A stretch of DNA of 64,000 nt, from assembly GCA_012295275.1 (NCBI GenBank), contig CM022677.1, positions 3,614,968 through 3,678,967 on the forward strand, read 5' to 3'. The notes under the pieces were generated by a model. The model saw only the letters and a list, made by a program, of their open reading frames with translations, made no database searches and had not been told where the DNA came from. Source of the DNA: Chrysomallon squamiferum. Its lineage: Eukaryota > Mollusca > Gastropoda > Neomphalida > Peltospiridae. The translations under genes and the position numbers were made by a program. This document shows, piece after piece, positions 1 through 12,937 of the stretch (the stretch's first letter is position 1; every line of letters begins with the position of its first letter).

Positions 1-690
1 GTCATAGTTTGTTTACAATTAATAAAAAATGTATTAGTCTAATCTCGCGCCCACTCAACTTTTTCTTTATAACATCTTACAGTTTTAGAAAAGATTATTA
101 ATCTGTACGTTTCTCTTAAATAACAGCTACAGTAGTATCTCAAAACAAATAATATACTATTTGAAGTACTAGAAGAATTATTGTACTACTTTTTCACATT
201 AAACTGATTTGACATACAGATATTATGATTATGATCTATCTGTCTATATATTTATCTATATATACATAAATCTTGCATAAAACAGTCTTTGTATATGACT
301 GTGCGTGTGCGTGCAAAACATTGACGGTAGTTAGAAATGTGGGAATTATAGGCCTAACGCTGGGTTTGATCTTTTTCGAGACAGATCTGAGATATGTCTA
401 GTCGACATATTTATATTTCCCGCCGATCTTTCTACGTCACTGCAAATCTTTAGTAGAAAATTGTTTCGTCGTTTTTACATTGAGATCAATGGTTGTAAAA
501 CGCAATCGTTTATTTTAATAGTTTTTTTTTTTATCAAAACAATTTCATTGGTTTACAAGCAACGAAAATTAGGAAATACTGATAACAATACAAGTGAAAG
601 GGAGAGTAATTTCTACTAACTGTCGTGACAATGCAGGTACCTATTTGTGAACGTGGAGTGCGATTTATTTATTTTTGGTTTACTTCTTTC

Positions 691-727
<37 letters not shown>

Positions 728-1283
728 AGAGGTTTCTGTGTTTTTCTATTTAACTAATCAAATCTAATAAAATCTATCAATTTTCTGAACATTAATATAG
801 GCAGTCGAAATCAATCTAGTCAGCCACACTCATTTTTCTCTTAAGTACATATCTTTTTTTACTTTCCTGTTTGTTTCGTTTACTTTCACATGTTTTAATT
901 TAACATTTCAGCATGCCCGAAAAGGTGAAATATACCCTTCGCTTGAGTAGTTTCTACTTTGATATTGATAACAGAACTGATAGAACAGGTTCAAACATTG
1001 ATCTTACACATACACACACACAAGAGAAATAAATGTTGTGCCATTTTATTGTAGTGTGAACTGTAAGCTTTGTGATTTTATTTGATGCATAAATATAAAT
1101 AAATAAAAAAGAAGAAAGAAAAAGTAGGGGGGAAAATAACAACACCGTTTATTTGAAGTTTACGTCAATGATTGGCTAATATAAAGCAAAAAATAATAAT
1201 AATAAAAAAAAGAACCGTATCGAGTATATTTTAGTAAAGGTTGTTATGTTCCTTTATTTTATTTATTTGTTTTAAAAACTTTA

Positions 1284-1318
<35 letters not shown>

Positions 1319-1849
1319 TATTTTCGGAAAAATGCGGGATGATTGTCGGGACTTTACGGATTTACTTTTTTATTTGACGTTCGAAGAATCTTCTACAGAA
1401 TTGGTGTAATTGCATTATCATGCAACAAAAAAGTTGCTTAAAGTATTTCATTTTGTGAAGCAGACAGGTAGTACTATTTATTATTATAGTTGTTAATGAG
1501 TTTGGATTTTTTTGATTTGATTTAAGTATAATTTAAACGTCACAGCCACCTGATGGCAGCCATCTTATTGAAGTTTATTCGGGAATAATATTTATTTATT
1601 TATTTATTTATTTATTTATTATTATTATTATTTATACGGGAAAAATATTTATTTATTTATTATTTATTTTTTTATTATTTGTTATTATTTGTTTTTTCTT
1701 CAAATAACGACACTCGATTAATAACAAATTCGCCAGTGTTTATACTAATGTGAACTGCATAAACAGTAATTAAATTTGTTTTAAAAGAAATTGACATGTG
1801 TAGCACCACCAAAGTAAACACCACATGTGTCAACTCACATTTTTTTATT

Positions 1850-1900
<51 letters not shown>

Positions 1901-1913
1901 TTATTTTTTATTT

Positions 1914-1956
<43 letters not shown>

Positions 1957-2282
1957 CTAATAAAACTATTTTAAGAAAATATACTGATTTTGTTTGGTAG
2001 GTTTATTTCCAATTTTTTTTTTTTTTTTTTTTTAATTTATGTTAAATTGCTAACTTGCTCTATCCATTATTAAACATATTTTTTTTTTTTTTTTACCATA
2101 TTAAAGTTTATAATAGGTGGGGCCCTAAATGCTTTCATACTATTAAAGCTAAATACCTGTATAGCTCAATGTTAACGTTAAAAACTTATAAAGATGAATA
2201 AAAATTTAAGAAAAATATGACCAGGTTATTTCATATGTAGACACTGTAAAATATTAATAAAATTATTTGTTATAATAATATT

Positions 2283-2329
<47 letters not shown>

Positions 2330-2600
2330 ATTTGTAATCATAATCACAAAATATATTAATACACTATACAGTCTTAATTCACAAAAACTACTAAAATTAT
2401 TCTTTTTTGAAGTAGGTGTCTTATGCAGATAATATGACTAAAACTACGACATCCAAAACTATTTACCTCTGTATCTACAGATAATGTACCTGGTTGACAT
2501 TAATTGCTTCATCACACCTATATGTATTACAACATGTTCAACTCATATAGTATAAACCTATGAATGTATAAGGTCTTTATCATTATTATTCATATCATTA
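1..2600. other. Non-coding, low-complexity AT-rich stretch
   Basis: I see no convincing exon here. The stretch is dominated by poly-T tracts (about 693-724, 1286-1317, 1917-1950), TTTA and TTA microsatellites (about 1591-1670 and 1840-1900) and a CA repeat (about 2285-2328). The small open frames are low-complexity or short. It could be intron or flank of the plus-strand gene whose 3' exons follow. Confidence 0.6.
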
Positions 2601-2631
2601 CTAATATTTATTTATTTTTGATGTTTTCCAG

Positions 2632-2760
2632 GACAAATTAAAATCATCATTGGCACTGATATTGCAGAAAGTATAAGGAGAAAATATTCCAAATGAATTT
2701 AAAGAATGTTTCTATGAAAAATCAGATGTGATTGAAACATTTTATAAATTTCTCATCCAG
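2632..2760 (+). pseudogene. Decayed copy of an exon also present on the minus strand near 28.5 kb
   Basis: After a TTTTCCAG acceptor-like site, this stretch aligns closely by eye with the minus-strand exon at 28434-28525. Both encode a peptide ending in NEFKE-FYEKSD, and the similarity continues past the exon into what is intron in the other copy (GTGATTGAAACATTTTATAA against GTGAGTGAAATATTTTATAA). Here the frame is broken: extra bases near the start shift it and a TAA follows LQKV. A genomic duplication carrying exon and intron therefore seems to have produced a non-functional copy. The next 350 bases hold more exon-like but stop-broken text, for example around 2850-2940. Confidence 0.55.
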
Positions 2761-3133
2761 CTACACAATCATTGACCAGTATCACACTGTAGAGTGCAAG
2801 TGCTGCTGGAATACTGTAATATGATGTATTGATGGTTTACATTCAGCATGGACAGGAACAAGAAGAAAAGGGCAGTTTTGTGAAAACAAGCTGATGCTGG
2901 TAAAAAGACTTGCCAAACAAAACTTGGTAGATGACTGTGTGTGACAGTGGGAAAGACAACAGTCAGGAAGTTGAGCAGCAGGTGACGTCTCACCACACTC
3001 GAATAACCGGGCTAGTCCTGTACCTGATAATGTGAATCAGCAGTCTGGTGTCAAGTAATGTGTCAGGCCTGTGTTAGAATGTTTTCAGAAACCTCTCAAC
3101 AGTGGCAGGGTATGCTCTTTTATTAGTTTATAC

Positions 3134-3134
<1 letters not shown>

Positions 3135-3178
<44 letters not shown>
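3135..3178. repeat. TG dinucleotide microsatellite
   Basis: An uninterrupted TG run in the presumed intron before the exon at 3326. The complementary AC run at about 3690-3750 lies between that exon and the Tigger element. Apparent Val/Cys and Thr/His peptides here are artefacts of the repeat. Confidence 0.95.
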
Positions 3179-3179
<1 letters not shown>

Positions 3180-3325
3180 TATATTGCTTGAATGATAATA
3201 AGCAAACAAAATTGCATTTATCAGACAAATGTAGATTGATAAACAAAAAATTAAAACAAAAAATCATGTATTTGTTGAAATTTCTGAAAACTTTGTTTAC
3301 CATTGATGTTAAATATTTTATGTAG

Positions 3326-3682
3326 CTCATTGCAGTATTGTTCAGTTGCTGTCTAGAAAGGGAATTTACGTTATGGAGAAGGATGAATCAGCTGTACAGA
3401 AACTGCAGATTGCACAATTCCAAGTTGTGAGTTTTTATCTTATTTTTATTTCTTAGCAAGTAATAACAGAAACATTAATTATTTATTTATAAAAGTTTAT
3501 TGTTTTTATTATTTTATTTGTATTTTGAGTTTGTTTTCTTATTATTCTAAACCTAATGAAGTTTAATTTGATTTAATGTAGGAAGTTGCATTTTGTAACT
3601 AATATAGCAATAAGTACACATGCACATACATTAGTATTTTGTAACATACACTACATTTTATATCATGTTACATGTCTTTCCC

Positions 3683-3753
<71 letters not shown>

Positions 3754-6700
3754 GCAGATGACATACACTTCCATTCATACAGAGCTGATTAGCTTGTTGT
3801 CTATACAGTATTCCCTCGCTATTTGTGGGGGTTACATTCTTTACCCCCCCAGCGAATAGCAAAAAACTGCGAATACTGGATGCAGTTTTAAAACGTTTAT
3901 GTATGAGATTATATACGGTACTAAATGCTTCCCAAACACTTTCTAAAGACACTGTTACTCATTAATACAGTAATAATGTAGTAATATTGCATGCAGTTAT
4001 GTATTTCACTAATGTAGTAATGATAATGTAAACACATTTTAATTTTGTACTGCAACAACATTTTAATCAAAAAGAAATGTAAGTTCAGGAGGACAGTAAC
4101 ACCACATAGCATAGTTACCCATACAGTATTACTGTACCGTAAAGTCATTTTCTATGTACAACATATGTATTAGAATTGACAGAAAGTGGAATAAATTTAA
4201 AGGCAAACTTAGATAAATACAGTACGCACAGTTCAGGTAATAATAATACAGTACAGTACAATTCAGTAATAATATGCAATTAAAAATATTATTAATACAT
4301 GGTCACAAAAAATATGCACTGTACATACAGTGTATGCATTTATAAAAAAATACGTACTGTATTGCAATAATAATTGAAAAAAAAAAAGTATATTGTTTGC
4401 CAATAATGAATGATAATAAAATGATGATGAAACTTGCAGTGCCATATGATGATGATGATAACACTAATGTACAGTATGGCACAGCTTAGCTGCTGCTTTA
4501 CGGCACTTTAGGTAATTACTCCTCCTCTTCAGGCACTTAAGGAGAAAGCTCCATTTCTTCAGGAGAGTCAAGAGGTTGTGTTGTTTCTTTAGGAGAGTCA
4601 GGAGGAGGTGTCTTACTTTCTTCGGGTGTGGCTTGGTTTGATGTTTTGGGTACCTTCTTTAGGAACATGGTTATTGGCAGCTGGTTCCGTTGTTTTTTCA
4701 TAGTGATGAATAGAGTTTTGTAGGTCGACATGGTAGAGTCAGTTGCATTTGAGAATTGCAGCGAACGAACCATGTAAGGGTCCCATGGCTTGGCAGTCTC
4801 TTGCAAATCCTTTGCTTTTGACATGAGTTGAGCCAACCGTTCTAGAGTCAGACCCTCGTCCTCGTCCTCTTCCTCTTGTGATGTTCTTCCTGGCCTCTGT
4901 TTCTTCTTCACTGGCAGATTTCCTCAACTCTGCCAAATCTTCGACCATTAGAGGCTGAGAGTGGGCGTTAATCAGGCCATTGAACTCTTCATAAGTTATG
5001 TCATCAAAGCCTTCACCACCGATTAACTTTGCTAGTTTAACTGACTTGTTGACAGCATCATGTTGAATTTCATCCGGTGAGAACCCTTTGTAATCATGAA
5101 CACATTCTGGCCACAGATTTTTCCAACATTCATTTATTGTTTCTTTTTTCATGTCTTGAAGTGCCTTGTGTATGACTGTTAGGCACGATGCAATTGTGAA
5201 ATTGCGCCAGTACACTTTCAACTGGAAGTCCTCATTCTCGTCTATTTCATCAACTAATTGTTGAAGACAGCTGCCAGTGTAAAGTGCCTTAAAGGCACGA
5301 ATCACTCCTTGATCCATAGGCTGGAGCAGGGATGTTGCATTGAGAGGGAGGAACTCGATCTGGACTCCCTCATGATACAGATCCGCAGGGTGACTGCCAG
5401 CATTATCCATGATCAGCAACACTCGAAATTCGAGTTCTTTTTTGCGAATGTATTCTTCCACTTGAGGGATGAAACACTGAAGAAACCAGTTGGATGCCAG
5501 GAGCTTCGTAATCCAGGCCTTGGAATTATGCATCCAGAAGACAGGCAAAGTGTTTTTATTTTTGTTCTTCAGAGCCCTGGACTTTGCAGATTTATAAATG
5601 AGACCAGGTTTCATCATCCAGCCAACAGCATTGCCACACATAATAAGTGTCACTCTGTCCTTTTGTGCTTTGAATCCTGGGGCTTTCAGTTCGTCCTTCA
5701 TGATGAAAGTTCTGGAAGGCATTTTTTTCCAGAACAACCCAGTCTTGTCCATGTTGAAGACCTGCTCTGGCTTGTATCCCTTCTCCTCAGTGAGTTTCTT
5801 AAAGGCCTCAGGATTTTCCAAATCGTAGTTGGTAACGTTTCAGGAAACAATTGAACCAACCCTTGCTGGCATGAAATTCTTCGGCATCAGCTGCTGTTGA
5901 TAGTCCTGGTTGTCCTTCAGTGAATTGAGAATATAATTTCAAAGCCTTCTTTTGAATGATCTTGGTGTCCAAAGGGATATTTTTCTTTCGCAAGTCTTGT
6001 ATCCACAATGCTAAGGCAGATTCCATCCTCACAATTGCCTTGTTTCTTACAACATTCACCATCTTAGCTCTTCCACAAAAATTCGTATCTACACTAGCTC
6101 TGATTGCTTGTTCATTTTTCTTTATGTAATGCACGCTGCTCTCATTCACTCCATAATGGTGTCCTACAGCAGCATAACCTTTTCCTTCCTTTATCATATC
6201 AAGCAGTTGTACCTTCTCATGCAGGGTCATAACCTTTTTCTGGCGCTTAGGTTCCTTGCCAGAAGCTGGAGGTGTAGGGCATTTGAATGGCATTGTAGGG
6301 TGTAAATAATATTATAAAAATAAACACTTGAATTTACAGTCCAAACAACCACGTTGAAAACTCACACGTGAATGAGAGAGAGAAACAGCTGATCATTAAC
6401 TCGCATATGCAGCCAATCAGCAAGAAGGAGAAACTAAAACTGTCAGCCATTGGCTAAATTCAAACCTATTTCCTAGCCTCCTCTGGACCGAGCGCTGTGT
6501 GTGCGTGTGTAGTGCGTTACCGGCTGTGCTTTGCCGTTTGCGTTGTGAGGGAAGCTGAGGCAGTCGTCCAATAGCAGCCCAGCCACTGTTCAGTGAAGAC
6601 GTCAATCGATAAAAACTGCTCGAGAGGTCTCTCAATTTTCATGGTGTGTTTAATAATCACAATTTTGTAAAAAAAATAATGAATCAGGTTATCGGTTTAT

Positions 6701-8302
6701 AATATATGAATCTTAATAACTAGTTAATCAACATAATTCATATTATAATATTAGGTCTGGTTTTCTGTTTTGGTTTTGAATAGGATATGTAAATGTTTCA
6801 TGTTCTCTCTCTCTTTCTCTCTGACAGACACACACAACTAAAAAGGTAAATAAACTGCTCTGCACACAAGAAGAGCTAATTCTGTGAGCTCACCACAAGA
6901 GAGAAATGTCATCAAAGAATATGGCAGAAAGGAGCATCTGTAGAGGTTGTTGTTATAGTAGTAGTACCCACCAATTAGACTCTGACCAGTGAGTCGTCCA
7001 CTCTTTCGTCCAAGGTCAACATCAACTCAGAGTTGTGTCAAAGTTCTTCTGATGAACAGCTAGAGTCTCCAGTAGAGTGGACGTATTTGGTGCTGTGCAG
7101 CAGGTATTTAAATACATTATTTCCATTTTATTTCAGTTTTAAATATTTCTTCAGTCTTTCACAAAATTCTATGCAACATATTTTTTTCTTGTACTGAATT
7201 AAGCAGCATACAGTGAAATATAACACATTTGTGTTTTTGGAAAATGATGCATTGAAATTTAATAGTACAGAATCAATGTAAATCTTATAATAATTTGTGT
7301 GCCAGCCTAATAGATTAGTGAACAGAACATTTGTATAAATTTGTAATTTGATTTTATTAATATCTCACTCTAATTTGAAATACATACATTTAATACTTTA
7401 TGTTGTAGGGTGAAAGATATTTACAATAGTTTGAAATTTGGTATACAGATGGAATTTTGGTTGATTTGAAAGTCGTACAGATGCATAGCATAAATTGGCT
7501 TGAAAGATTTAGGTTTTGCTTATTTTGTTATTTGTTATTTTTGCATGTGTAATGTTTCTTTGTTTTAAATACATTTTAAAATAGACGTAAAGAATTCATT
7601 ATTGTAACTATTAACTGAATGCATAGGATAATTGTGGTGTATTTATAATAAAAATATATTTTGTTAGTGGCAAAAATTAAATTATATTAAAGAGGCAGGA
7701 AAGATGTTTTAATTAATCAAATGATTTGTGATTAATAATGTAACTATAAAGGTTGTTAAAGATCAATTAATGATTGTCAGAATAATTTCAAATGTGTTTT
7801 CATCATGTTAGTATATTAGTATTTCAAGTTGAACTAGTATTGGAAGATTTTCTTACTGTCTACTGTGATAGCTATATAAGCTTAAAATGATTATTTACTT
7901 AATAATCTCTTTTTCTGGTGTATTGCTATTTTAATCATTTTATATCAAAGTTAAAAAATAATATTAAACTGATTGAAATTAAGAATATAAAAAGATTTAA
8001 TAAATTATTTTTATTATTAAAATTGTGTGGAAAAAATAAAAATGTGGACTAAAATTCTTCTTGCTAAGACAGTGAAATGCAGTTAGAGCTGACAAAACAA
8101 TTCTACTTCCACTTTATTTTATGTTTAGTTTATTAATAAATATTAATTTTGTTGTAGGATCCTGGACAACAGTTCAGTTGAAAATGTTGTAAGACCCATT
8201 TTCAGAAAAGGTTCACTAGAGCACCAGAATGCTATTACATCACAGTCTTCCCTGTCCAGAGAAAGCTCAACACTTTCAAGAGAAAATCTGTCTGAAATCT
8301 AA
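3326..8302 (+). CDS. 3' part of an unrecognised multi-exon gene (three exons, phase-compatible)
   Basis: Three exon candidates join without breaking frame: about 3326-3427 (acceptor TATGTAG, donor GTGAGT; peptide includes GIYVMEKDESAVQKLQIAQF), 6979-7103 (donor GTATTT after an AG) and 8158-8302 (acceptor GTTGTAG, stop TAA at 8300-8302). The exon 2 to exon 3 junction completes an Arg codon. The C-terminus is rich in Ser and Glu, and the motif SRESSTLSRENLSEI looks like a phosphorylatable disordered tail. A Tigger element occupies the intron between the first two exons. The 3' UTR runs to about 8510, where AATAAA-like sites occur. I do not recognise the protein; the N-terminal part probably lies upstream, partly outside the window. 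The acceptor at 6979 lacks a good pyrimidine tract, so that border is the weakest. Confidence 0.5.
3806..6650 (-). mobile_element. Tigger/pogo-type DNA transposon, 5' end truncated
   Basis: The 3' terminus is clear: CAGTATTCCCTCGCTATTTG starts at 3806 directly after a TA dinucleotide, the target used by Tc1/mariner/pogo elements. A matching inverted repeat cannot be found on the other side up to about 6.8 kb, so that end is lost or very diverged; 6650 is an estimate. The element carries one transposase gene on the minus strand, now in three frames. It lies in an intron of the plus-strand gene, in the opposite orientation. Confidence 0.8.
4537..6293 (-). pseudogene. Tigger transposase (TIGD1-like), broken by two frameshifts
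   Basis: Three open segments follow each other in three frames. 6293-5808 (161 aa) has a psq-type helix-turn-helix (KVMTLHEKVQLLDMIKEG) and a second CENP-B-type DNA-binding domain. 5821-4739 (360 aa) is the DDE domain, with FNMDKTGL (Asp 25), LLIMDNAGSH (Asp 139) and SLLQPMDQG (Asp 170). Thirty residues separate the last two, the DD30D spacing expected of pogo-like enzymes. 4911-4537 is the acidic and proline-rich tail. All three catalytic acids survive, though the usual ETGL is KTGL. The start MPFKCPTPP is a normal start for the family. The overlaps show small frame slips near 5820 and 4900. The tail contains QLPITMFLKK, which resembles a PCNA-binding PIP box. Function at full length is lost unless the slips are assembly errors. 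Confidence 0.88.
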
Positions 8303-8509
8303 TTTGAATTTCAAAAACTCAGTGACCTCCAAGAGACTGCATTGTCAGTGTGATCAGAACACCCAGTGTACACATTGTACTTCATAGCAGCTTGCACTGT
8401 TTTTATGATTGATGTGTGCATGGTTATTTTAATTTGTTTTATCTCTGAATGAGGAATGGAGTTTCATCATTGCTGTGGAATGCTATGTTTGTGAAGAAAA
8501 TAAAAATAA

Positions 8510-9066
8510 TGTGCATAGAAGTGTTCATTCTTTTAATCATCTAATTTTTATATTATTTAAATCAGGGGAAATCAAGGGTTTGCTGGGGTAATCAGTGTGC
8601 AAATATATTTAAAATTACGTAATTAGTGGTATTTAGAATTTTTTATATAAAAAAATAATAATAACAGGTATGACAAACAGATTGTCTTTTAAACTTATTG
8701 ACAGTTCAAACCTTTTTTTGCAAATAGTTTTGTACAGTACATCGTTAAAGATGTTTAACAATATTTATGACTAACATACAACGTGTTTGTAATTTAATTA
8801 TTAATAAATTTTGCTGATATTTTATGGATCAAATTGTGGAAAGAAAATTTGTTAAATGGATGTTATTATTGCATAGGTAAACTTCCGAAATGACAAAGAA
8901 CCTGATACTATAAACCATTTTTGTTTTCTTTAGACATATGGTGTGTGAACTTGTAACTTAAAACATTCTGTATGTCATGTACAAATTATAACAACTATGT
9001 TTTGTCAATTTATATTTAACATAGGATTATTTTCAAATAAGTTGAAACATACATATTTATTATTAT

Positions 9067-9114
<48 letters not shown>

Positions 9115-10287
9115 TGGTATCTGTCTTGCAGTGTGGGGCTGAGTAATATCATCTCATCAGAGTGACAAAAAGTGCAAGACTTTTTATTTACAATCTTTAT
9201 TCACATCCATCACATCAGTACCCACAACAAACATAAAACATAATAGCCAGGCATTGCCTTAGCAAGCATTAGAGCTTTTCCCTAAAACACAGCAGCAAAC
9301 ATACTGAGTTCATTGATGGACGTAAACAACTTATTTTGCACATCTTTTTTAAAACATAATAAGCATAATGTATATTTATGTTTTAAAAGATATTCTTTGA
9401 AACCTAATTAAAGGAAGATTTGTACCAGCCATCCATCTTTTTTACCTTAAAAGTACTAGTAATATGTGGTGTTCATAAAACAAATATTTATGAAATAATG
9501 TTGAATAACTGAATTAACAAAATTATGTACCGAATAGTTTGAACTTGCACAGTTTATCAGGCAAGCATGTGGTGATTGCAGTTCACAGACTTGAAAAAAC
9601 AACACTTCTTGTGTGCTCAGTGCAGTTTTTTTTGTAAACTTCTTATGGTTTTAATGTCAGCCTGTTCATATTTCATTGAACTCATTCCTTAACAAAGAAC
9701 TTAACAAAAGTAACTTTAAATAACTACAAATTGTATCAATAATGTCTGATAATTTGTTAATGACATTACTGTTTCAGTAACAAAACTAACTCACAACATT
9801 CATTTCTGTATTACAACAAACAACTTTAAATTTCAGTGTTATTTTAAATTGTTCATGAAAACAGTTCAGATTACAGTGTGTTTACATAACAATTTTGCCT
9901 GCACTTTTTTAATAGAGGTGACGATTTTTTAAGATTATTATTAACATCAATGTTGTAAATAAAAATGTAACTTATGACATCTTGATATTATTTAACCTTG
10001 CAAGTAGATACAAGAGGTAAAAAACTTTTAAAAATGCCTATGAAAAAAATTGAATGTCTTCCACATTATTATTATTACTACTATTATTATTATTATTATT
10101 ATTATTTGTTAAGATGGTAGGGTTGCAATTTAGAGGTGAGAGACTAGATTAAAATGAATTTATTCACCATATTATTGACATTTACAAGTGTATCTTTCAT
10201 AAATACTTGAAACTTTAATACAGATTCTTATTATTAAAAATAAAGTAAAACACAAATTAACTTAGTTAAGAATATAAATAAATAAAA

Positions 10288-10318
<31 letters not shown>

Positions 10319-11689
10319 AGATCCTTCAGTATTTTAGGCATACACAGAACCTCTGCCAGTGAGATAAAGTGTCATTGCTGCTTTATTATCAATATTTTCT
10401 GTTTTATAACAAAATTACTGAAGTTATAATTACAGCTACACCTGCACTTAACTCTACAGTCTGAGAGGTAGATAGGTAGGTGGATAGATAGATAGACAGA
10501 CAGACAGACATAGACAGTAAGACAGATATACATATAGATAGATAGATGGATAGACAGAGAGATTAAAATGACCAATAAAAGAAAAGATGTTAAAAGCGAG
10601 GTTAATATGATATTATATTATAGCGCATATACAAACATCTTCTTACAAGTTCATTTGCCTATGAAATGTAAAATGTCTATATCTATATCCATCCCTAGCT
10701 ATCTTCAGTGTATCTATTTATCTATTTTTTAACTAGATACATATCAACTTATGTATATAACTATTATTTAACTATACTCAGCAGTCTTATGATGTCATTA
10801 ATACTCTTTCGTCGCTTCATTCATTGAAAAAATATATATTTCTACGTGATTTCTTTTTGTTATTTTGTTCTTTTTTAATATTTTACTTGACACTCAGTCT
10901 TTATTGTATGGTTTTTCCAACGTGTTAAATAGAGTTATTTCCCGTAGACCACAAACTTCTGAAATAGATTACTCCGCATATGTGCGATGCGACGGTAAAT
11001 TAGATTTAAAAGAACTAATTGTGTATAATGTTTTGTAACAGACAGCACCAGCTTAATAACATTCCTTGCGTTTTCTTTGTCTTCTAAATAACCAGTTTCC
11101 TTTAGTTTTGGTTTATTTAATATGTTATTATCATTTATTGAATTATTTTATTTAATGTTTTTATTCAAGTTAATTTATTTCTTTTCGATTTGTCTCTTTA
11201 CAAATTGTTTTTATATGAAATTTGTTGTATATTTACGCATATACAATACACCATATTTAGGACAATATTTGAAAGGTATTTAATAAAACTTCATCTAATT
11301 TACAAATCATAAAAAGTTAAGAAAATAGACGTAAAATAGTTGAAATTGGAAGTTCAAAAACCCGAGCAGACGGTTTCCGAGCGATCACGGAAACTTCCGA
11401 TCGAAATCCAAAATGGCAGCGTCGAACGCCAATCAGTGTTTACAAACTTTTAAACATCCAATCAAGTCTATATGGATTATTAAAAGTAATTTGAGAAAAT
11501 AATTAATATAACTAATGCCGTTTATATGTATATGCCTATTATAGAGCAGTAATTGTTGCAAAGGTCGAAACCAATTTTTGTTTTAATAATTATTTTCTTG
11601 GAGGGGGGGGACTTTGACGTCATACTATCTCGTGCCCATTTCGTACTAGATTTTTATTTTCCAGATATTATTTTGATGTCTCCAGCCAG

Positions 11690-11720
<31 letters not shown>

Positions 11721-11900
11721 AATTTTCACTGACGCTGGTGGATGAATATTCTCATTAGGCACATAATGTGAACACTTACTTTGCTAAAACTCCATAGCGG
11801 ACAGTACTGAGTACGTACTTGTAAAACAATACTTGAAACCATTATATCTTTATTTTAATATTTATTTTCATTTTCAATAAATTACAGGTGGTGTTTACGT
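8510..11900. other. Intergenic stretch without supported genes
   Basis: It holds a CA microsatellite (9069-9112), an ATT run (about 10067-10106), an AAAT run (about 10278-10318) and a GATA/GACA-rich block (about 10470-10560). A conspicuous CAAAATGGCAGCG at about 11409-11421 looks like a translation start in a less AT-rich setting, but the frame (MAASNANQC...) closes after about 30 codons and no clear donor follows. Nothing else stands out. Confidence 0.6.
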
Positions 11901-12017
11901 GGAAAAAGAAAACTGATCGCGTGTTATACAGAAAGAAAGAAAACTAGTTCGGCTTTGTTTATGAATGCACTTATTTTAAAAAAATGAAAAAAGCTGTCCT
12001 AGTGTCATTAAAATTTA

Positions 12018-12146
12018 GAAACACACACACACACAGACACACACACACACAGACACGCACACACAGACACACATACACACGCACACACACGCACCCGCAC
12101 ACACAAATACACACACAGACACATACACACACACAGACACACACAC
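12018..12146. repeat. Imperfect CA/GA-interrupted microsatellite
   Basis: CA repeat interrupted by G and T substitutions (CACAGACACACA, CACGCAC). The interruptions suggest an old array. Long Cys/Val and Thr/His frames on both strands are artefacts. Confidence 0.9.
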
Positions 12147-12669
12147 TGGCATTCAGAGAAATACATACAGTAGATAGTGTTTTGAGCAAACAGTTTCAAA
12201 TGAATACTTGTCTCACTTGTCTTAGTTTGTCTGTATGTTATTTTCAGTTTTGTTTCTTTGTTTTCTACTTCAAGGGTCATGGACGATGCTAGGGTACAAC
12301 CATTGTGACCTTTGCTCCCAAGATTAATCACAGACAGCAAGTCGTGACAAGTTACTTATTACTCAGATACAAGGATTAGAGTAGGTAAATTTTTACTTTT
12401 TATTTTTAAAAACCTCGTACTTTATTCATAGAAATTGTCAATGGAAGTTGTGATTTGTCTCCCAAAAGTCTAAAATACAATCACTAAGTGTATATCAGGG
12501 GTGATATGTAAAAATACTTTGTTACTCTATTTGAGATTTGTTAAAGATGTGTGTTTGTTTTGTGTGTGTAGAAAAAGAGGTGTCATCACTGTTAAATCTG
12601 TGAAACAATTTTGAGGTAAATATTTATACATTCTGCATAGTTACTTACTGATGTTCAGTACAGCCATTA

Positions 12670-12771
12670 AATGTACCGGTAATACGTCACTAAAGCCCAG
12701 ACAAAAACCACCACCAGTGATGTGTACCGGTAATACGTCACTAAAGCCCAGACAAAAACCACCACCAGTGA

Positions 12772-12774
<3 letters not shown>
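12670..12774. repeat. Two copies of a 52-bp GC-richer unit, then a TG/GA microsatellite
   Basis: The unit beginning TGTACCGGTAATACGTCAC and ending CCACCACCAGTGA occurs twice in tandem with almost no difference, so the duplication is recent or homogenised. A TG array with two AGAGAG interruptions follows directly to about 12937. Confidence 0.9.
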
Positions 12775-12803
<29 letters not shown>

Positions 12804-12851
12804 TGTGTGTGTGTGAGAGAGAGAGAGTGTGTGTGTGTGTGTGTGAGAGAG

Positions 12852-12921
<70 letters not shown>

Positions 12922-12937
12922 TGTGTGTGTGTGTGTT

